Source: Cupriavidus consociatus (GTDB lineage: Bacteria; Pseudomonadota; Gammaproteobacteria; Burkholderiales; Burkholderiaceae). From it: DNA of 64,000 bases. The notes beneath the pieces are model-generated. The model saw nothing but the letters and a program-made list of their open reading frames with translations. It was not told the DNA's origin and searched no databases. Location: positions 62,001 to 126,000 of the forward strand of contig NZ_JAGIQA010000021.1 in NCBI RefSeq assembly GCF_017814975.1, in the 5' to 3' direction. Numbering within the stretch: position 1 is the first letter of the stretch; the number at the start of each line of letters is the position of its first letter. Positions 1 to 9,027 of this stretch are shown piece by piece. A program made the position numbers and the translations under genes.

Positions 1-214
1 GCCCTTTTGCGGACCTATGGATTACCCTAGGGAGCCCGCTTTTCCCCCTTCGCGGGGCACGCGCGGGCTGGCGCTCCCTGCCGCGTGCGGGTTCGACCGC
101 GTTGCCGTGCGGTGCGCAAAAGGCTACAAAGCCGCCATGGGGAGCAAGCCTTGCGCACCGGTTGCGCCGCTTGCAGCCCAGCCTACTTACCCACCAGAAT
201 GCCCGAGACTCCGC

Positions 215-1171
215 ATGATCCGCGCCGACGATCCCTTTGATACCTACCTGCTGCGCGTGCTGTGCATCCTGATTGCCGAGCAGAGCGTCTCGCGCACCGC
301 CATCCGCCTGAACCAGTCGCAGCCCGCGATCAGTTCGGCACTCAAGCGGCTGCGCGCGATCTTCAACGACCCGCTGCTCACGCGGGAGAAGAACGTGATG
401 GTGCCGACCGAACGCGCTCTGCAGATCGCCCGCAATGCGCAGGCGGCGCTGAGCGCGCTGGACAACCTGCTGGTGTCGGACGACCGCTTCGATCCCACCA
501 CCACCGAGCAAAGCTTTACCGTAGCCATGCCGGACTACCTTGCGCCGCCGTTCTTTGCCCACGTGGTGCGTGAATTCCGCCGCGTGGCGCCGCACGCACG
601 GCTCGCGGCGATTCCGCTGACCGCCACCTTCGACTATGAGCAGGCACTGTCCGAGGGCACCATCGATATCGTGATCGGCAACTGGCCCAATCCGCCGGAG
701 CACCTGCACCTGTCCGTCCTGCTGGAAGACGAAGTGGTCTGCATGGTGGCGCCCGACAGCGTGCATAACCAGCCTGGAAAGTTCACCGCGCAGGCCTACC
801 TGGGCGCGGCGCATATCGTGCCCACGCCTTACTCGCGCGACCAGCGCGGGCTGGTGGACACGGGCCTGAGCACGATGCGCGTGCACCGCGACAACCGCGT
901 GAGCTGCCCCTACTTCAACCTCGCGCCGAGCCTGATCCCGGGTACGGACCTGATCCTGACCACGGGCCGCCACTTTGCCAACTATCACGCGCAGCATGTG
1001 CCGGTGGCAGTGCTCAGGCCACCGATCGAATTCCCGTTCATGCGCTTCTACCAGCTGTGGCATCCCGCGCGCCACCGCTCGGCCTCGCATGCGTGGCTGC
1101 GCGGCATGCTGACGGCGGCGTCGCAGTCGCTGCGGGACCTGCGCGACCTGGACCCTGCCCGGCGTGCCTAG
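215..1171 (+). CDS. LysR-family transcriptional regulator
   Basis: A 318-residue protein of normal LysR length. The N-terminal winged helix-turn-helix is visible in the segment SVSRTAIRLNQSQPAISSAL and is followed by the usual LysR-type wing (LRAIFNDPLLTRE). The rest matches a two-lobed effector-binding domain of the NodD/NahR-like subgroup. The frame is open upstream to base 17, but that extension has no regulator homology, so I chose the ATG at 215, just before the recognisable N-terminus. The next gene downstream (uraD, same strand, about 130 bases away) is a possible target, but LysR targets are usually divergent, so this is weak. The effector is unknown. Confidence 0.85.
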   Translation: MIRADDPFDTYLLRVLCILIAEQSVSRTAIRLNQSQPAISSALKRLRAIFNDPLLTREKNVMVPTERALQIARNAQAALSALDNLLVSDDRFDPTTTEQSFTVAMPDYLAPPFFAHVVREFRRVAPHARLAAIPLTATFDYEQALSEGTIDIVIGNWPNPPEHLHLSVLLEDEVVCMVAPDSVHNQPGKFTAQAYLGAAHIVPTPYSRDQRGLVDTGLSTMRVHRDNRVSCPYFNLAPSLIPGTDLILTTGRHFANYHAQHVPVAVLRPPIEFPFMRFYQLWHPARHRSASHAWLRGMLTAASQSLRDLRDLDPARRA

Positions 1172-1300
1172 CGGTATCGGATTCTGTTATGCGTCCTATA
1201 GTGCCGCGCCCCTCGCCGCGGCCATGCCTGCTTTCTATACTCGGCCCGTATTCGGTTTCCATGCCTGGCCTGCGCGGCGGGCCTTACGGGAGAGCAGTCC

Positions 1301-1825
1301 ATGTCACAGTCACTCGATCTGGCGCCGGTCAATGCGCTGGACCAGTCCGGCTTCACGCAAGCGTTCGGCAGCGTGTTCGAACATTTTCCGCTGGCGGCCG
1401 AGCGCGCCTGGGCGCAGCGGCCCTTTGCATCGGCCAGCGCGCTCCACGATGCGATGATGGATGTCGTCCGCAAGCTGGATGCGAAAGCCCAGTGCGATTT
1501 TCTCAACCTGCACCCGATGCTGTCGGCCGCCAATATCCGCGCCGGCACCATGACGGCGGACTCCAATGCCGAGCAAAAGAGCGCCGGGCTGGATGCGATG
1601 TCGGCGCAGCAGGAGGCCGCGCTCGATCGCATGAATGCCGCATACCTCGCGCGGCACGGCTTTCCCTTCATCATCTGCGTGCGGCACTACACGCGCGATG
1701 GGATCTTCGCCGCACTGGAACGCCGTATCGACCGCAGCACACAGCTGGAGCTCGATGAGGCGCTGGCGCAGATCAGCGCGATCACCCGCGGGCGGCTGCA
1801 GGCGCGGCTCGGTACGCTGGCCTGA
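1301..1825 (+). CDS. uraD: OHCU decarboxylase (ureide pathway)
   Basis: A 174-residue protein of the 2-oxo-4-hydroxy-4-carboxy-5-ureidoimidazoline decarboxylase family. This enzyme catalyses the last step of urate oxidation, making (S)-allantoin in the cytoplasm. Family signatures visible are the catalytic His-Pro of NLHPML (about residue 71), the SNAEQ-S-AGLD segment near residues 87-95, and FPFIICVR near residue 125. The length matches stand-alone bacterial UraD. The other urate or allantoin genes are not in this window, so the gene is either isolated or belongs to a pathway encoded elsewhere. An upstream TATACT-like sequence near 1234 could be its -10 element (inference). Confidence 0.88.
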   Translation: MSQSLDLAPVNALDQSGFTQAFGSVFEHFPLAAERAWAQRPFASASALHDAMMDVVRKLDAKAQCDFLNLHPMLSAANIRAGTMTADSNAEQKSAGLDAMSAQQEAALDRMNAAYLARHGFPFIICVRHYTRDGIFAALERRIDRSTQLELDEALAQISAITRGRLQARLGTLA

Positions 1826-1889
1826 ATGCCTTGACCGGTGCGGGATGCAGGCCGCCGGCCGCTCCAGGCCAGCCGCGCATTCCCTGCAT

Positions 1890-2648
1890 TCAGCGCTGTG
1901 CGCCGCGGCTTTGCGCCATCCATGCCTCGAAGGTGGTCTTTCCCAGCCAGGCGGCACCCTCCGGCACCAGCGTACCGTCGTCGAGCTCGGCGCCGAAATA
2001 CCGGGCGTCCGGATCCGTCACGACCTTGCGCGGATCGGCCGTGGCCTCGAGGTAACGCTGCACCAACTCGTCCATGCGGAATCGTTCGGGGCCGGCAATA
2101 TCGACCATGCCATTCACCGGGGCGACAAGCGCATGGTCCGCGACCGCCTCGGCCACGTCATCCGACGCAATGGGCTGGATCTGCGCGGCGGACAGCCGCA
2201 CCGTATCGCCTTCCGCCCCGGAATAAGCGATCCCGCCGAGGAACTCGAGGAACTGGGTGGACCGGACGATGGTATAGGGGATGCCGGCGTCCCGGATCAG
2301 GGCTTCCTGGGCGATCTTCGCGCGGAAGTAACCGCTTTGCGACAGCTTGTCCGTGCCGACCACGGACAGCGCAACATGGTGGCTGACGCCCGCGGCCTTC
2401 TCGGCGGCCGCCAGGTTGCGCCCCGATAACTGGAAAAAGTCGAGTACCGCCTTGTCCTCGAACGAGGGTGAGTTGGCGACATCCACGACCACCTGCGCGT
2501 CCGCCAGCGCCTCGGCCAGGCCTTCGCCGGTCAGTGCGTTGACGCCGGTCTTTGGCGACGCGGCGATCACCTCATGCCCCTGCGCCGCCAGCCGCGCCAC
2601 GACCTTGCTGCCGATCAGGCCGGTACCACCGATCACGACAATTTTCAT
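1890..2648 (-). CDS. NAD(P)-binding NmrA-like SDR oxidoreductase
   Basis: A 252-residue atypical short-chain reductase. The N-terminus is a Rossmann fold with the glycine motif VVIGGTGLIGSKVV at residues 4-17. The rest resembles NmrA/YtfG-type proteins that bind NAD(P)H without a classical Tyr-x-x-x-Lys site. The reading frame stays open far upstream, to 3128, but the ATG at 2648 follows a good ribosome site (GAGGTG) and coincides with the start of the Rossmann fold. It is divergent from the MFS permease at 3034 with a 385-base spacer. The substrate cannot be read from the sequence. Confidence 0.88.
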   Translation of the reverse strand: MKIVVIGGTGLIGSKVVARLAAQGHEVIAASPKTGVNALTGEGLAEALADAQVVVDVANSPSFEDKAVLDFFQLSGRNLAAAEKAAGVSHHVALSVVGTDKLSQSGYFRAKIAQEALIRDAGIPYTIVRSTQFLEFLGGIAYSGAEGDTVRLSAAQIQPIASDDVAEAVADHALVAPVNGMVDIAGPERFRMDELVQRYLEATADPRKVVTDPDARYFGAELDDGTLVPEGAAWLGKTTFEAWMAQSRGAQR

Positions 2649-3033
2649 CTTGCACCTCGGTTTGTGGGAAGTTTGTGGGAACAGTAAGGAACCACCCCGC
2701 TGGAATGCTAGGCGACGGAGAGAGTCGGCGATAGGGCAAGCCGCGGCCCGCGGCGTCGTGGCCCGGGACCACGATGGAAGGGAGTTACAAGGCCGCAGCA
2801 CACCCGCCATGGCACCCCATTGCAAACCTTGATAAATCAACTTATTGACCGAATAACGCCTGATTCCGCACATCTTCACCGGAAATACCCTAAGTTTCCC
2901 CCACGATTTGAGTAATGATCTTGACGCATAAGCACGCATCAACCATAGTCCGTCCAGCCCGGGCCAGGGGCCGTTTCGGAGGGCCTTGGCGCCTGTTGAG
3001 CGTTCAAAAGAAGATTGGTGAAGGAGACAGACG
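2649..3033. other. Divergent intergenic region, reductase / MFS permease
   Basis: This 385-base gap has no convincing gene. It carries the start signals of both neighbours. The part from about 2820 to 2935 is clearly AT-richer than the surroundings and contains a perfect 12-base dyad at 2829-2840 (TTGAT-AA-ATCAA), a plausible regulator-binding site. The permease start at 3034 has the ribosome site AAGGAGA. No regulator gene adjoins this pair. Confidence 0.5.
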
Positions 3034-4413
3034 ATGCAGCACATTGATGTACAGAAGCTGGCCGACGATGCCAGCTTTAACCGATTCCATGCGCGTGTCC
3101 TGGCCTGGTGCCTGCTGGTGATCATCATCGACGGCTATGACATCGCCGTTGCGGGTGCCGCGTTGCCTTCGATCATGAAGGAGATGGGCGTTACCGCGTC
3201 GACAGCCGGCTTCATGGCGAGTTCGGCGCTGTTCGGCATGATGTTCGGCGCCATCTTCCTCGGCGCCCTGTCTGACAGGATCGGCCGGCGCTGGACGATC
3301 TCGCTGTGTGTGTTCCTGTTCAGCGTGTTCACCGCTGCCGCGGGACTGACCAGCGATCCGGTCACCTTCAGCGTGATGCGGTTTATCGCCGGTCTCGGCA
3401 TCGGCGGCGTCATGCCCAACATCGTCGCGCAGATGACGGAATACTCGCCGCGCAAGATCCGCAGCTTCATGACCACGGTGATGTTCTCCGGCTATGCCAT
3501 CGGCGGCATCCTGGCCGCCGTGATCGGCAAGCAGTTCATCGCCGGCTTTGGCTGGCAGATCGTGTTCTTCGCGGCCGGCGTGCCGGTGCTCCTGATCCCG
3601 TTCATCCTGAAGACGATGCCGGAGTCGCTGTCGTTCCTGGTGTCGCGCCAGAACGAAACGGACCTGCGCACCCTCGCGCAGCGCATAAACCCGCAACTGC
3701 GCCTGGATGCCGGCGCGACCTTCCGCGTTCCGCAGCAGGACCGCGCAACCGGCGTGCCGCTGGCCCGCCTGTTCCAGGACGGCCGCGGCTTCAGCACGGT
3801 CATGTTCTGGATCGCCTTCTTCACCGGCCTGTTCATGGTCTATGCGCTCAGCACCTGGCTGACCAAGCTGATGGCAATGTCTGGCTATAGCCTGGGCTCG
3901 GCGCTCAGCTTCGTGATCGCGCTGAACGTGGGCGCGGTGGTCGGTGCGATTGGCGGCGGCTGGCTCGCCGACCGGTTCCATATCAAGTGGGTGCTGGTGG
4001 GGATGTACTTGCTCGGCGGCGGGTTCCTGTACCTGATGACGTTCAAGACCTCGACCGAGATGCTCTACCTGCTGATCGGCGCGGTGGGTGCCTGCACTAC
4101 CGGCGCGCAGATCGTCGCGTACGCCTACAGCGGCCAGTTCTATCCGGTGTCGATCCGCTCGACCGGCGTTGGCATGGCCTCGGGCATCGGACGGCTCGGT
4201 GCCATCGCGGCCCCGGTGCTGATCGGGCTGATCGTTTCGCTGCAACTGCCGCTGGCGCAGAACTTCCTGGTCATCGGCGCGGCCGGGATCGTGGGTGCGC
4301 TGGCACTGGCGTGCATCAACCATCGGCTCTCGGCATCGGCGCAGCACACCGATGCAGCGGCAAGTGTGCCTTCGGCGCCGGCGGTGGCGGGCGTGGCTCA
4401 AGCGCGAAGCTGA
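3034..4413 (+). CDS. MFS permease, aromatic acid:H+ symporter type
   Basis: A 459-residue inner-membrane transporter with twelve predicted hydrophobic segments. The first segment carries the DGYD motif typical of the AAHS group (BenK/PcaK/MhpT-like), and loop 2-3 carries the MFS signature GALSDRIGRRW near residue 75. Members of this family import benzoate, protocatechuate, gallate or similar carboxylated aromatics with protons. The specific substrate is not decidable here. It starts behind a strong AAGGAGA site. A perfect 11-base-pair hairpin follows the stop. It stands alone, with no ring-cleavage genes alongside. Confidence 0.9.
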   Translation: MQHIDVQKLADDASFNRFHARVLAWCLLVIIIDGYDIAVAGAALPSIMKEMGVTASTAGFMASSALFGMMFGAIFLGALSDRIGRRWTISLCVFLFSVFTAAAGLTSDPVTFSVMRFIAGLGIGGVMPNIVAQMTEYSPRKIRSFMTTVMFSGYAIGGILAAVIGKQFIAGFGWQIVFFAAGVPVLLIPFILKTMPESLSFLVSRQNETDLRTLAQRINPQLRLDAGATFRVPQQDRATGVPLARLFQDGRGFSTVMFWIAFFTGLFMVYALSTWLTKLMAMSGYSLGSALSFVIALNVGAVVGAIGGGWLADRFHIKWVLVGMYLLGGGFLYLMTFKTSTEMLYLLIGAVGACTTGAQIVAYAYSGQFYPVSIRSTGVGMASGIGRLGAIAAPVLIGLIVSLQLPLAQNFLVIGAAGIVGALALACINHRLSASAQHTDAAASVPSAPAVAGVAQARS

Positions 4414-4454
4414 GCGTCCTGAAGGCGCGGCGCGAATCCGCGCCGCGCTAAGGA

Positions 4455-4490
4455 AATGGCGGGCCGGCACGATGCCAGGGCCCGCCATTG
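4455..4490. terminator. Long hairpin between convergent genes
   Basis: A perfect 11-base-pair stem (AATGGCGGGCC at 4455-4465 with GGCCCGCCATT at 4479-4489) encloses a smaller GGCA-CGA-TGCC hairpin. It lies between the convergent permease and the hypothetical gene ending at 4502, and probably ends both transcripts. No long T run follows, so the intrinsic strength is uncertain. Confidence 0.6.
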
Positions 4491-4501
4491 TCATTTGGAG
4501 G

Positions 4502-4894
4502 TCAGTCGGCCGAGTCGACGATAAAACGCCGGGTAATGGTTGCGCCGGCCCGCACGCGGCGATGCCGGACCGCCCAGACGACTGCGCGCATGGCCTTGCC
4601 GCCGTGGGACTCGACCATGCGCGTACACCGCTCCAGCGCCGCATCGTCCGGGAAATAGCGAAGCTCGGCGGCACTGCCCAGGATCACAGCAATGTCCAGC
4701 GCGGATTGCTGGCGCATGGCCAGCGACAGCAGGCGGCTGAGGCGGCGTGTCACCGCATTGGCGTCGCCGGGCCATTGGCGCCGGGCCTCGGCCTGGATGG
4801 TCCGCGCCGCGGCGCGGATGTGATGGAGCATGTCGGCGATACCCGGTTCCGCTTGTGTGGACCGGTGAGGCCGCGCTGCTTGTGCCATTTCCAT
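4502..4894 (-). CDS. Hypothetical protein, 130 aa
   Basis: A short, helix-rich, Arg/Ala-rich cytoplasmic protein with no signal peptide or membrane segment and no family I recognise. The third codon positions are strongly G/C, as expected for a real gene in this genome. The start is uncertain: the ATG at 4894 is preferred, but the frame extends to an alternative at 4924 and neither has a clear ribosome site. It is convergent with the aromatic-acid permease. Competing reading frames on both strands make the call moderate. Confidence 0.5.
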   Translation of the reverse strand: MEMAQAARPHRSTQAEPGIADMLHHIRAAARTIQAEARRQWPGDANAVTRRLSRLLSLAMRQQSALDIAVILGSAAELRYFPDDAALERCTRMVESHGGKAMRAVVWAVRHRRVRAGATITRRFIVDSAD

Positions 4895-5286
4895 GTTCTG
4901 TGTCCCAGCGAGCCGGTAAAGCAACCGCTCAGCGGTCAGTCAGGACGGCGACATCGCCGGCATGGTGGAGCGTGATGGCCATGGCAGAACCTTTGTGGCA
5001 AGAGTCCGAAGAATACTAGGCACGCTTTACGTATACGTCAATATCATTACTCACATTTATCGGACTTTCGTTGTAACGCCCAGGTTTCCTTACGTGGACG
5101 CGGAAATAATGGAACAGGATCATTGCGCAAATGCAGCTGCAGAGGGCTGCAGCACACATCCAGAGCCCCCCGATCCGGGCGCCGACCGACACCCCCACCC
5201 GTCGCCTCGCGCACGTGTGTGCTCCGCGTCGCCTTAGAATAGGCACACCAATGGCAAGTCCACGGCGGCCAGCGACAAACCCACAC
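4895..5286. other. Intergenic region with ACGTATACGT palindrome
   Basis: A gap of almost 400 bases before the MarR gene. The part from 5010 to 5110 is AT-rich, which is unusual here, and contains the perfect 10-base palindrome ACGTATACGT at 5029-5038. That is a plausible operator for a dimeric winged-helix regulator such as the MarR protein downstream or its neighbour. No gene with coding character was seen. Confidence 0.45.
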
Positions 5287-5802
5287 ATGACCAGACCAGA
5301 TTCCACGTACGACCCGTCCGACGCATCCGTCCATAACCGGCTGTTCTTCCGGCTGTTCCAGGCCGGCAATACGCTGGACCGGCAGACCAGCAAGTCGCTC
5401 GGCATCACTACCGTGCAGTGGTCAGTGCTGGGGGCGCTGTCGCGGCCGCAGGTGCGGGAAGGCATGTCATTCTCGGAACTGACCGAATACCTGGTGGTGA
5501 GCCGGCAAAGCCTTGATGGCGTGCTCAAGCGGCTGGAGCGGGAAAAGCATGTCCAGCGGGTTGCCGATACGGTGGACCGCCGCGCCAAGAAGGTCGTGCT
5601 GACGCCAAAGGGGCGCGAGTTCTGGAACAGCCTGCAACCCAGGATCTATGAGTTCTACCGCCAGGCACTGGCGAGTTTCGGCTTTGATGACAAGGTTGCC
5701 CTGGTCCATTTCCTGAACCAGCTCAACGCTGGCCTGGCCAGCGTCCACATGGACGCGGCCCCGGGCGCGCACGCGCCGGAGGAACCGGCGCGGTCCGCAT
5801 AG
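5287..5802 (+). CDS. MarR-family transcriptional regulator
   Basis: A 171-residue winged-helix protein. Features seen are an N-terminal dimerisation helix (NRLFFRLFQAGNTLDR), the recognition region LTEYLVVSRQSLDGVLKRLE near residues 65-85, and the wing with DRRAKKVVLTPKG. This is the classic MarR D-x-R-x-x-x-x-x-L-T pattern. Start choice is uncertain: an in-frame ATG at 5251 would add 12 residues. MarR proteins usually repress nearby genes and are released by phenolic ligands. No transport or catabolic partner is adjacent except, on the far side, an AraC regulator. Confidence 0.85.
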   Translation: MTRPDSTYDPSDASVHNRLFFRLFQAGNTLDRQTSKSLGITTVQWSVLGALSRPQVREGMSFSELTEYLVVSRQSLDGVLKRLEREKHVQRVADTVDRRAKKVVLTPKGREFWNSLQPRIYEFYRQALASFGFDDKVALVHFLNQLNAGLASVHMDAAPGAHAPEEPARSA

Positions 5803-5873
5803 GACTGCCTGCGGTCGCGACGCTCGGCACGGCCCTCACCGCACCCCGCAACGTCGCCGACAAATGCCAGGCT

Positions 5874-6944
5874 ATGACAAAATACGCCACGCACCGGCCC
5901 GCCCCGCTTCCGCACCGTCTTGCCCGCCCCGCGACATTGACCCAGTTCATCGCAACCGTCCCCATTTCACTGGTCAACGGCTTCCTGTCCGGTGCCGATC
6001 CGGCCGCCATGGCGCGGCTGGCGGAGCGCGCCGGGATCCCCCGCGGCCTGTTGCAAGCGCCGGCTGCGCGCGTGACGGAGGAACAGTTCTCCACGCTCTA
6101 CCGCGAACTCGCCATGGAGCTGGACGACGAGATGCCCGGCATCTTCAGCCGGCCGCTGCGCAACGGCACGCTCAAATACCTGTGCCTGAGCCTGCTGGAT
6201 GCGCCGCGGCTGGAGGTGGCCCTGCACCGCTTCGGCCAGTTCTTCCACCTGATCCTGGACGATTTCCGGCTCGAGTCCGTGCGCGAGGACGGCTTCGGCG
6301 AGGTCGTGCTGCGTGCCGACCCGGCCGGCCCCGGCGTCAGCGCGCTGGGCAGCGAGCTGATGCTCAAGCTGGTCCACGGGGTCGCCTCATGGCTGATCGG
6401 CAAGCGCATTCCGCTGGCCAGGGTGGAGTTCGATTTCCCGCGGCCGCCGCGCGCCAGCGACTCCCTTTACCTGTTTCCCGGCCCCGTGCAGTTCGGCGGC
6501 CACCAGACGCTGCTCAGGTTCGACGAAGCGTACCTGGACATGCCGGTCCGCCGGCGCAAGGCCGACCTGCAGAAATTCCTCGCGCGCGCACCCGAGGACT
6601 GGATCTTCGTCGCGTTCGCAGAACAGATGGTGTGCCACCATGTGCGCCAGTACCTGGCCGACTGCCTGCCGTCGACGCCGACCATCGAAGCGGTGGCGCA
6701 GGACCTGCATTTCTCCGTGCGCACGCTGTGCCGCCGGCTCACCGCCGAGGGCACCAACTTCCAGGCGATCAAGGACGAGGTCCGCCGGGACATCGCCATC
6801 CAGCGGCTGACGCGCACCACGGACGCGATCGCGGAGATCGCCTTCGATATCGGCTTTGACAATCCCACCGCCTTCCATCGCGCCTTCCGCAACTGGACCG
6901 GCAGCACGCCCAAGGCCTACCGGACCATGCCCGCCAGTGCCTGA
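5874..6944 (+). CDS. AraC-family regulator with arabinose-binding-like N-domain
   Basis: A 356-residue regulator. The N-terminal half (about residues 30-210) fits the arabinose_bd/OruR-type sensing domain. The C-terminal 100 residues hold the two AraC helix-turn-helix motifs: VAQDLHFSVRTLCRRL near 283-298, and IAEIAFDIGFDNPTAFHRAF followed by the family signature WTGSTPKAYR. This subgroup often activates fatty-acid, amino-acid or alcohol catabolism genes. The acyl-CoA dehydrogenase 220 bases downstream on the same strand is a candidate target (inference from position). Confidence 0.88.
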   Translation: MTKYATHRPAPLPHRLARPATLTQFIATVPISLVNGFLSGADPAAMARLAERAGIPRGLLQAPAARVTEEQFSTLYRELAMELDDEMPGIFSRPLRNGTLKYLCLSLLDAPRLEVALHRFGQFFHLILDDFRLESVREDGFGEVVLRADPAGPGVSALGSELMLKLVHGVASWLIGKRIPLARVEFDFPRPPRASDSLYLFPGPVQFGGHQTLLRFDEAYLDMPVRRRKADLQKFLARAPEDWIFVAFAEQMVCHHVRQYLADCLPSTPTIEAVAQDLHFSVRTLCRRLTAEGTNFQAIKDEVRRDIAIQRLTRTTDAIAEIAFDIGFDNPTAFHRAFRNWTGSTPKAYRTMPASA

Positions 6945-7165
6945 CAAATCCTGCCACCGGCCCGGCCCGCGCCAGCTGGCGCGCATTCCCGCGCGCCGGT
7001 TTGCACAGGGCGGCAGGTTTCGTCAATGAATGGGCAGCTTTGGATAACCGCGGCCGGCGCTTCCCGCGTTACGATCACCGTATCAGGCCCGCGTTGCGGC
7101 CAGGCGCCATGGCTTGCGCGCCACCCAGGAACAAAGACGTACTGACGTACAGACAGGAGACCTCC

Positions 7166-8950
7166 ATGACCTACCGTGCCCCGCTCAAAGACATGTTGTT
7201 CGTGATGAACGAGCTCGCGGGTCTAGACGCTGTCAGCCGCCTGCCCGGCTTCGAGGAAGCCACGCCGGAAACGGCGGGGGCCGTGCTCGACGAAGCCGCC
7301 AAGTTCAACGAACAGGTGCTGGCGCCGCTCAACCGTACCGGCGACCTGGATCCGAGCAGCTGGAAGGACGGGGTGGTCACCACGACGCCCGGCTTCAAGG
7401 ACGCTTTCCGCCAGTTCGGCGAAGGCGGCTGGCAGGGCGTGCTGCATCCGCAGGACTTCGGCGGCCAGGGCCTGCCCAAGCTGATTTCCACCGCCTGCAT
7501 CGAAATGCTGAACAGCGCCAACCTCTCGTTCGCGCTGTGCCCGCTGCTGACCGACGGCGCCATCGAGGCGCTGCTGACCGCCGGCTCCGACGAGCAGAAG
7601 GCCACCTTCCTGCCAAAGCTGATCAGCGGCGAGTGGACCGGCACCATGAACCTGACCGAGCCGCAGGCTGGCTCGGACCTGGCCGCGGTGCGCACCCGCG
7701 CCGAGCCGCAAGGCGACGGCACCTACAAGGTCTTCGGCACCAAGATCTTCATCACTTACGGCGAGCACGACATGGCGAAGAACATCGTCCATCTGGTGCT
7801 GGCCCGCACGCCCGACGCACCCGAAGGCGTCAAGGGTATCTCGCTGTTCATCGTGCCCAAGTACCTTGTCAACGCTGACGGCAGCCTGGGCGAGCGTAAC
7901 GACGTGCATTGCGTGTCGATCGAGCACAAGCTCGGCATCAAGGCCAGCCCTACCGCCGTGCTGCAGTTCGGCGACCACGGCGGTGCCATCGGCACGCTGG
8001 TGGGCGAAGAGAACCGTGGCCTGGAGTACATGTTCATCATGATGAACTCGGCCCGCTTTGCAGTCGGCATGCAGGGCGTCGCGGTGTCAGAGCGTGCCTA
8101 CCAGCAGGCCGTAGCCTATGCGCGCGAGCGCGTGCAAAGCCGCCCGGTCGACGGCTCGGCGCGCGAAGCGGTCACCATCATCCACCACCCTGACGTCAAG
8201 CGCATGCTGATGACGATGCGCGCGCTGACCGAAGGCGCACGCGCCGTCGCCTACGTGGCGGCCGCCGCCAGCGACACCGCGCACCAGCATCCGGACGAAG
8301 CCGTGCGCCAGCAGAACCAGGCCTTCTATGAGTTCCTGGTGCCGGTGGTCAAGGGCTGGAGCACCGAACTGTCGATCGACGTCACCAGCCTCGGCGTGCA
8401 GGTGCATGGCGGCATGGGCTTCATCGAGGAAACCGGCGCGGCGCAGCACTACCGCGATGCCCGCATCCTGCCGATCTACGAAGGCACCACGGCCATCCAG
8501 GCCAACGACCTGGTCGGCCGCAAGACCGTGCGCGACGGCGGCGCGGTGGCGCGAGCGATCTGCGCGCAGATCGCCGAGACCGAGGCCGCGCTGGGCAAGC
8601 ATGGCGGCGCGGCCTTCACCGCAGTCCAGGCGCAGCTGGCCAATGGCCGCGCGGCGCTGGAAGCAGTGGTCGAGTTTGTGGTGGCCAATGCCAAGTCGGA
8701 CCCGAATGCCGTGTTCGCCGGCAGCGTGCCGTACCTGAAACTGTGCGGCATCGTGTTCTCGGGCTGGCAGCTGGGCCGGGCGATGCTGGCCGCGGATGCG
8801 AAACGGGCCGAGGATCCGAACTTCCACGACGCCAAGATCGCCACCGCGCATTTCTTCGCCCAGCACATCCTGTCGCAGGCAACGGCGCTGCGCGATGCTG
8901 TGGTCGGCGGTGCCGCGCCGGTCAATGCGCTGACGGCGGAGCAGTTCTGA
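7166..8950 (+). CDS. Acyl-CoA dehydrogenase, DmdC-like long form
   Basis: A 594-residue FAD enzyme, longer than the usual 380-residue acyl-CoA dehydrogenase. The length and the extra C-terminal domain fit the group that includes 3-methylmercaptopropionyl-CoA dehydrogenase and broad-range long acyl-CoA dehydrogenases. Seen are MNLTEPQAGSDLA (FAD/substrate contact), GGMGFIEETG and the catalytic-region YEGTT with Glu near residue 439. The ATG at 7166 follows AGGAGA, although the frame opens upstream. It is followed by a strong intrinsic terminator and is monocistronic. Other family members in Burkholderiales act in beta-oxidation, so the true substrate is open. Confidence 0.9.
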   Translation: MTYRAPLKDMLFVMNELAGLDAVSRLPGFEEATPETAGAVLDEAAKFNEQVLAPLNRTGDLDPSSWKDGVVTTTPGFKDAFRQFGEGGWQGVLHPQDFGGQGLPKLISTACIEMLNSANLSFALCPLLTDGAIEALLTAGSDEQKATFLPKLISGEWTGTMNLTEPQAGSDLAAVRTRAEPQGDGTYKVFGTKIFITYGEHDMAKNIVHLVLARTPDAPEGVKGISLFIVPKYLVNADGSLGERNDVHCVSIEHKLGIKASPTAVLQFGDHGGAIGTLVGEENRGLEYMFIMMNSARFAVGMQGVAVSERAYQQAVAYARERVQSRPVDGSAREAVTIIHHPDVKRMLMTMRALTEGARAVAYVAAAASDTAHQHPDEAVRQQNQAFYEFLVPVVKGWSTELSIDVTSLGVQVHGGMGFIEETGAAQHYRDARILPIYEGTTAIQANDLVGRKTVRDGGAVARAICAQIAETEAALGKHGGAAFTAVQAQLANGRAALEAVVEFVVANAKSDPNAVFAGSVPYLKLCGIVFSGWQLGRAMLAADAKRAEDPNFHDAKIATAHFFAQHILSQATALRDAVVGGAAPVNALTAEQF

Positions 8951-8977
8951 CGGCGCTTCAGCGCGCGGCAGACATGG

Positions 8978-9004
8978 GCGGCCTTCGGGCCGCTTTCTTT
9001 TTTC
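8978..9004 (+). terminator. Intrinsic terminator of acyl-CoA dehydrogenase gene
   Basis: A perfect stem GCGGCC / GGCCGC with a TTCG tetraloop (8978-8993) is followed by TTTCTTTTTTT. It lies 28 bases past the stop codon and separates this transcript from the convergent beta-lactamase gene. Confidence 0.9.
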
Positions 9005-9027
9005 GGGCAGCGACTGGCGGGTCGGCC

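Noticed and set aside
3004..4674. Long minus-strand open frame (556 codons) opposite the MFS permease
   Set aside because: Antisense shadow of a GC-rich gene: very high Arg/His/Gln content, no domain, no start signal. The plus-strand permease is unmistakable.
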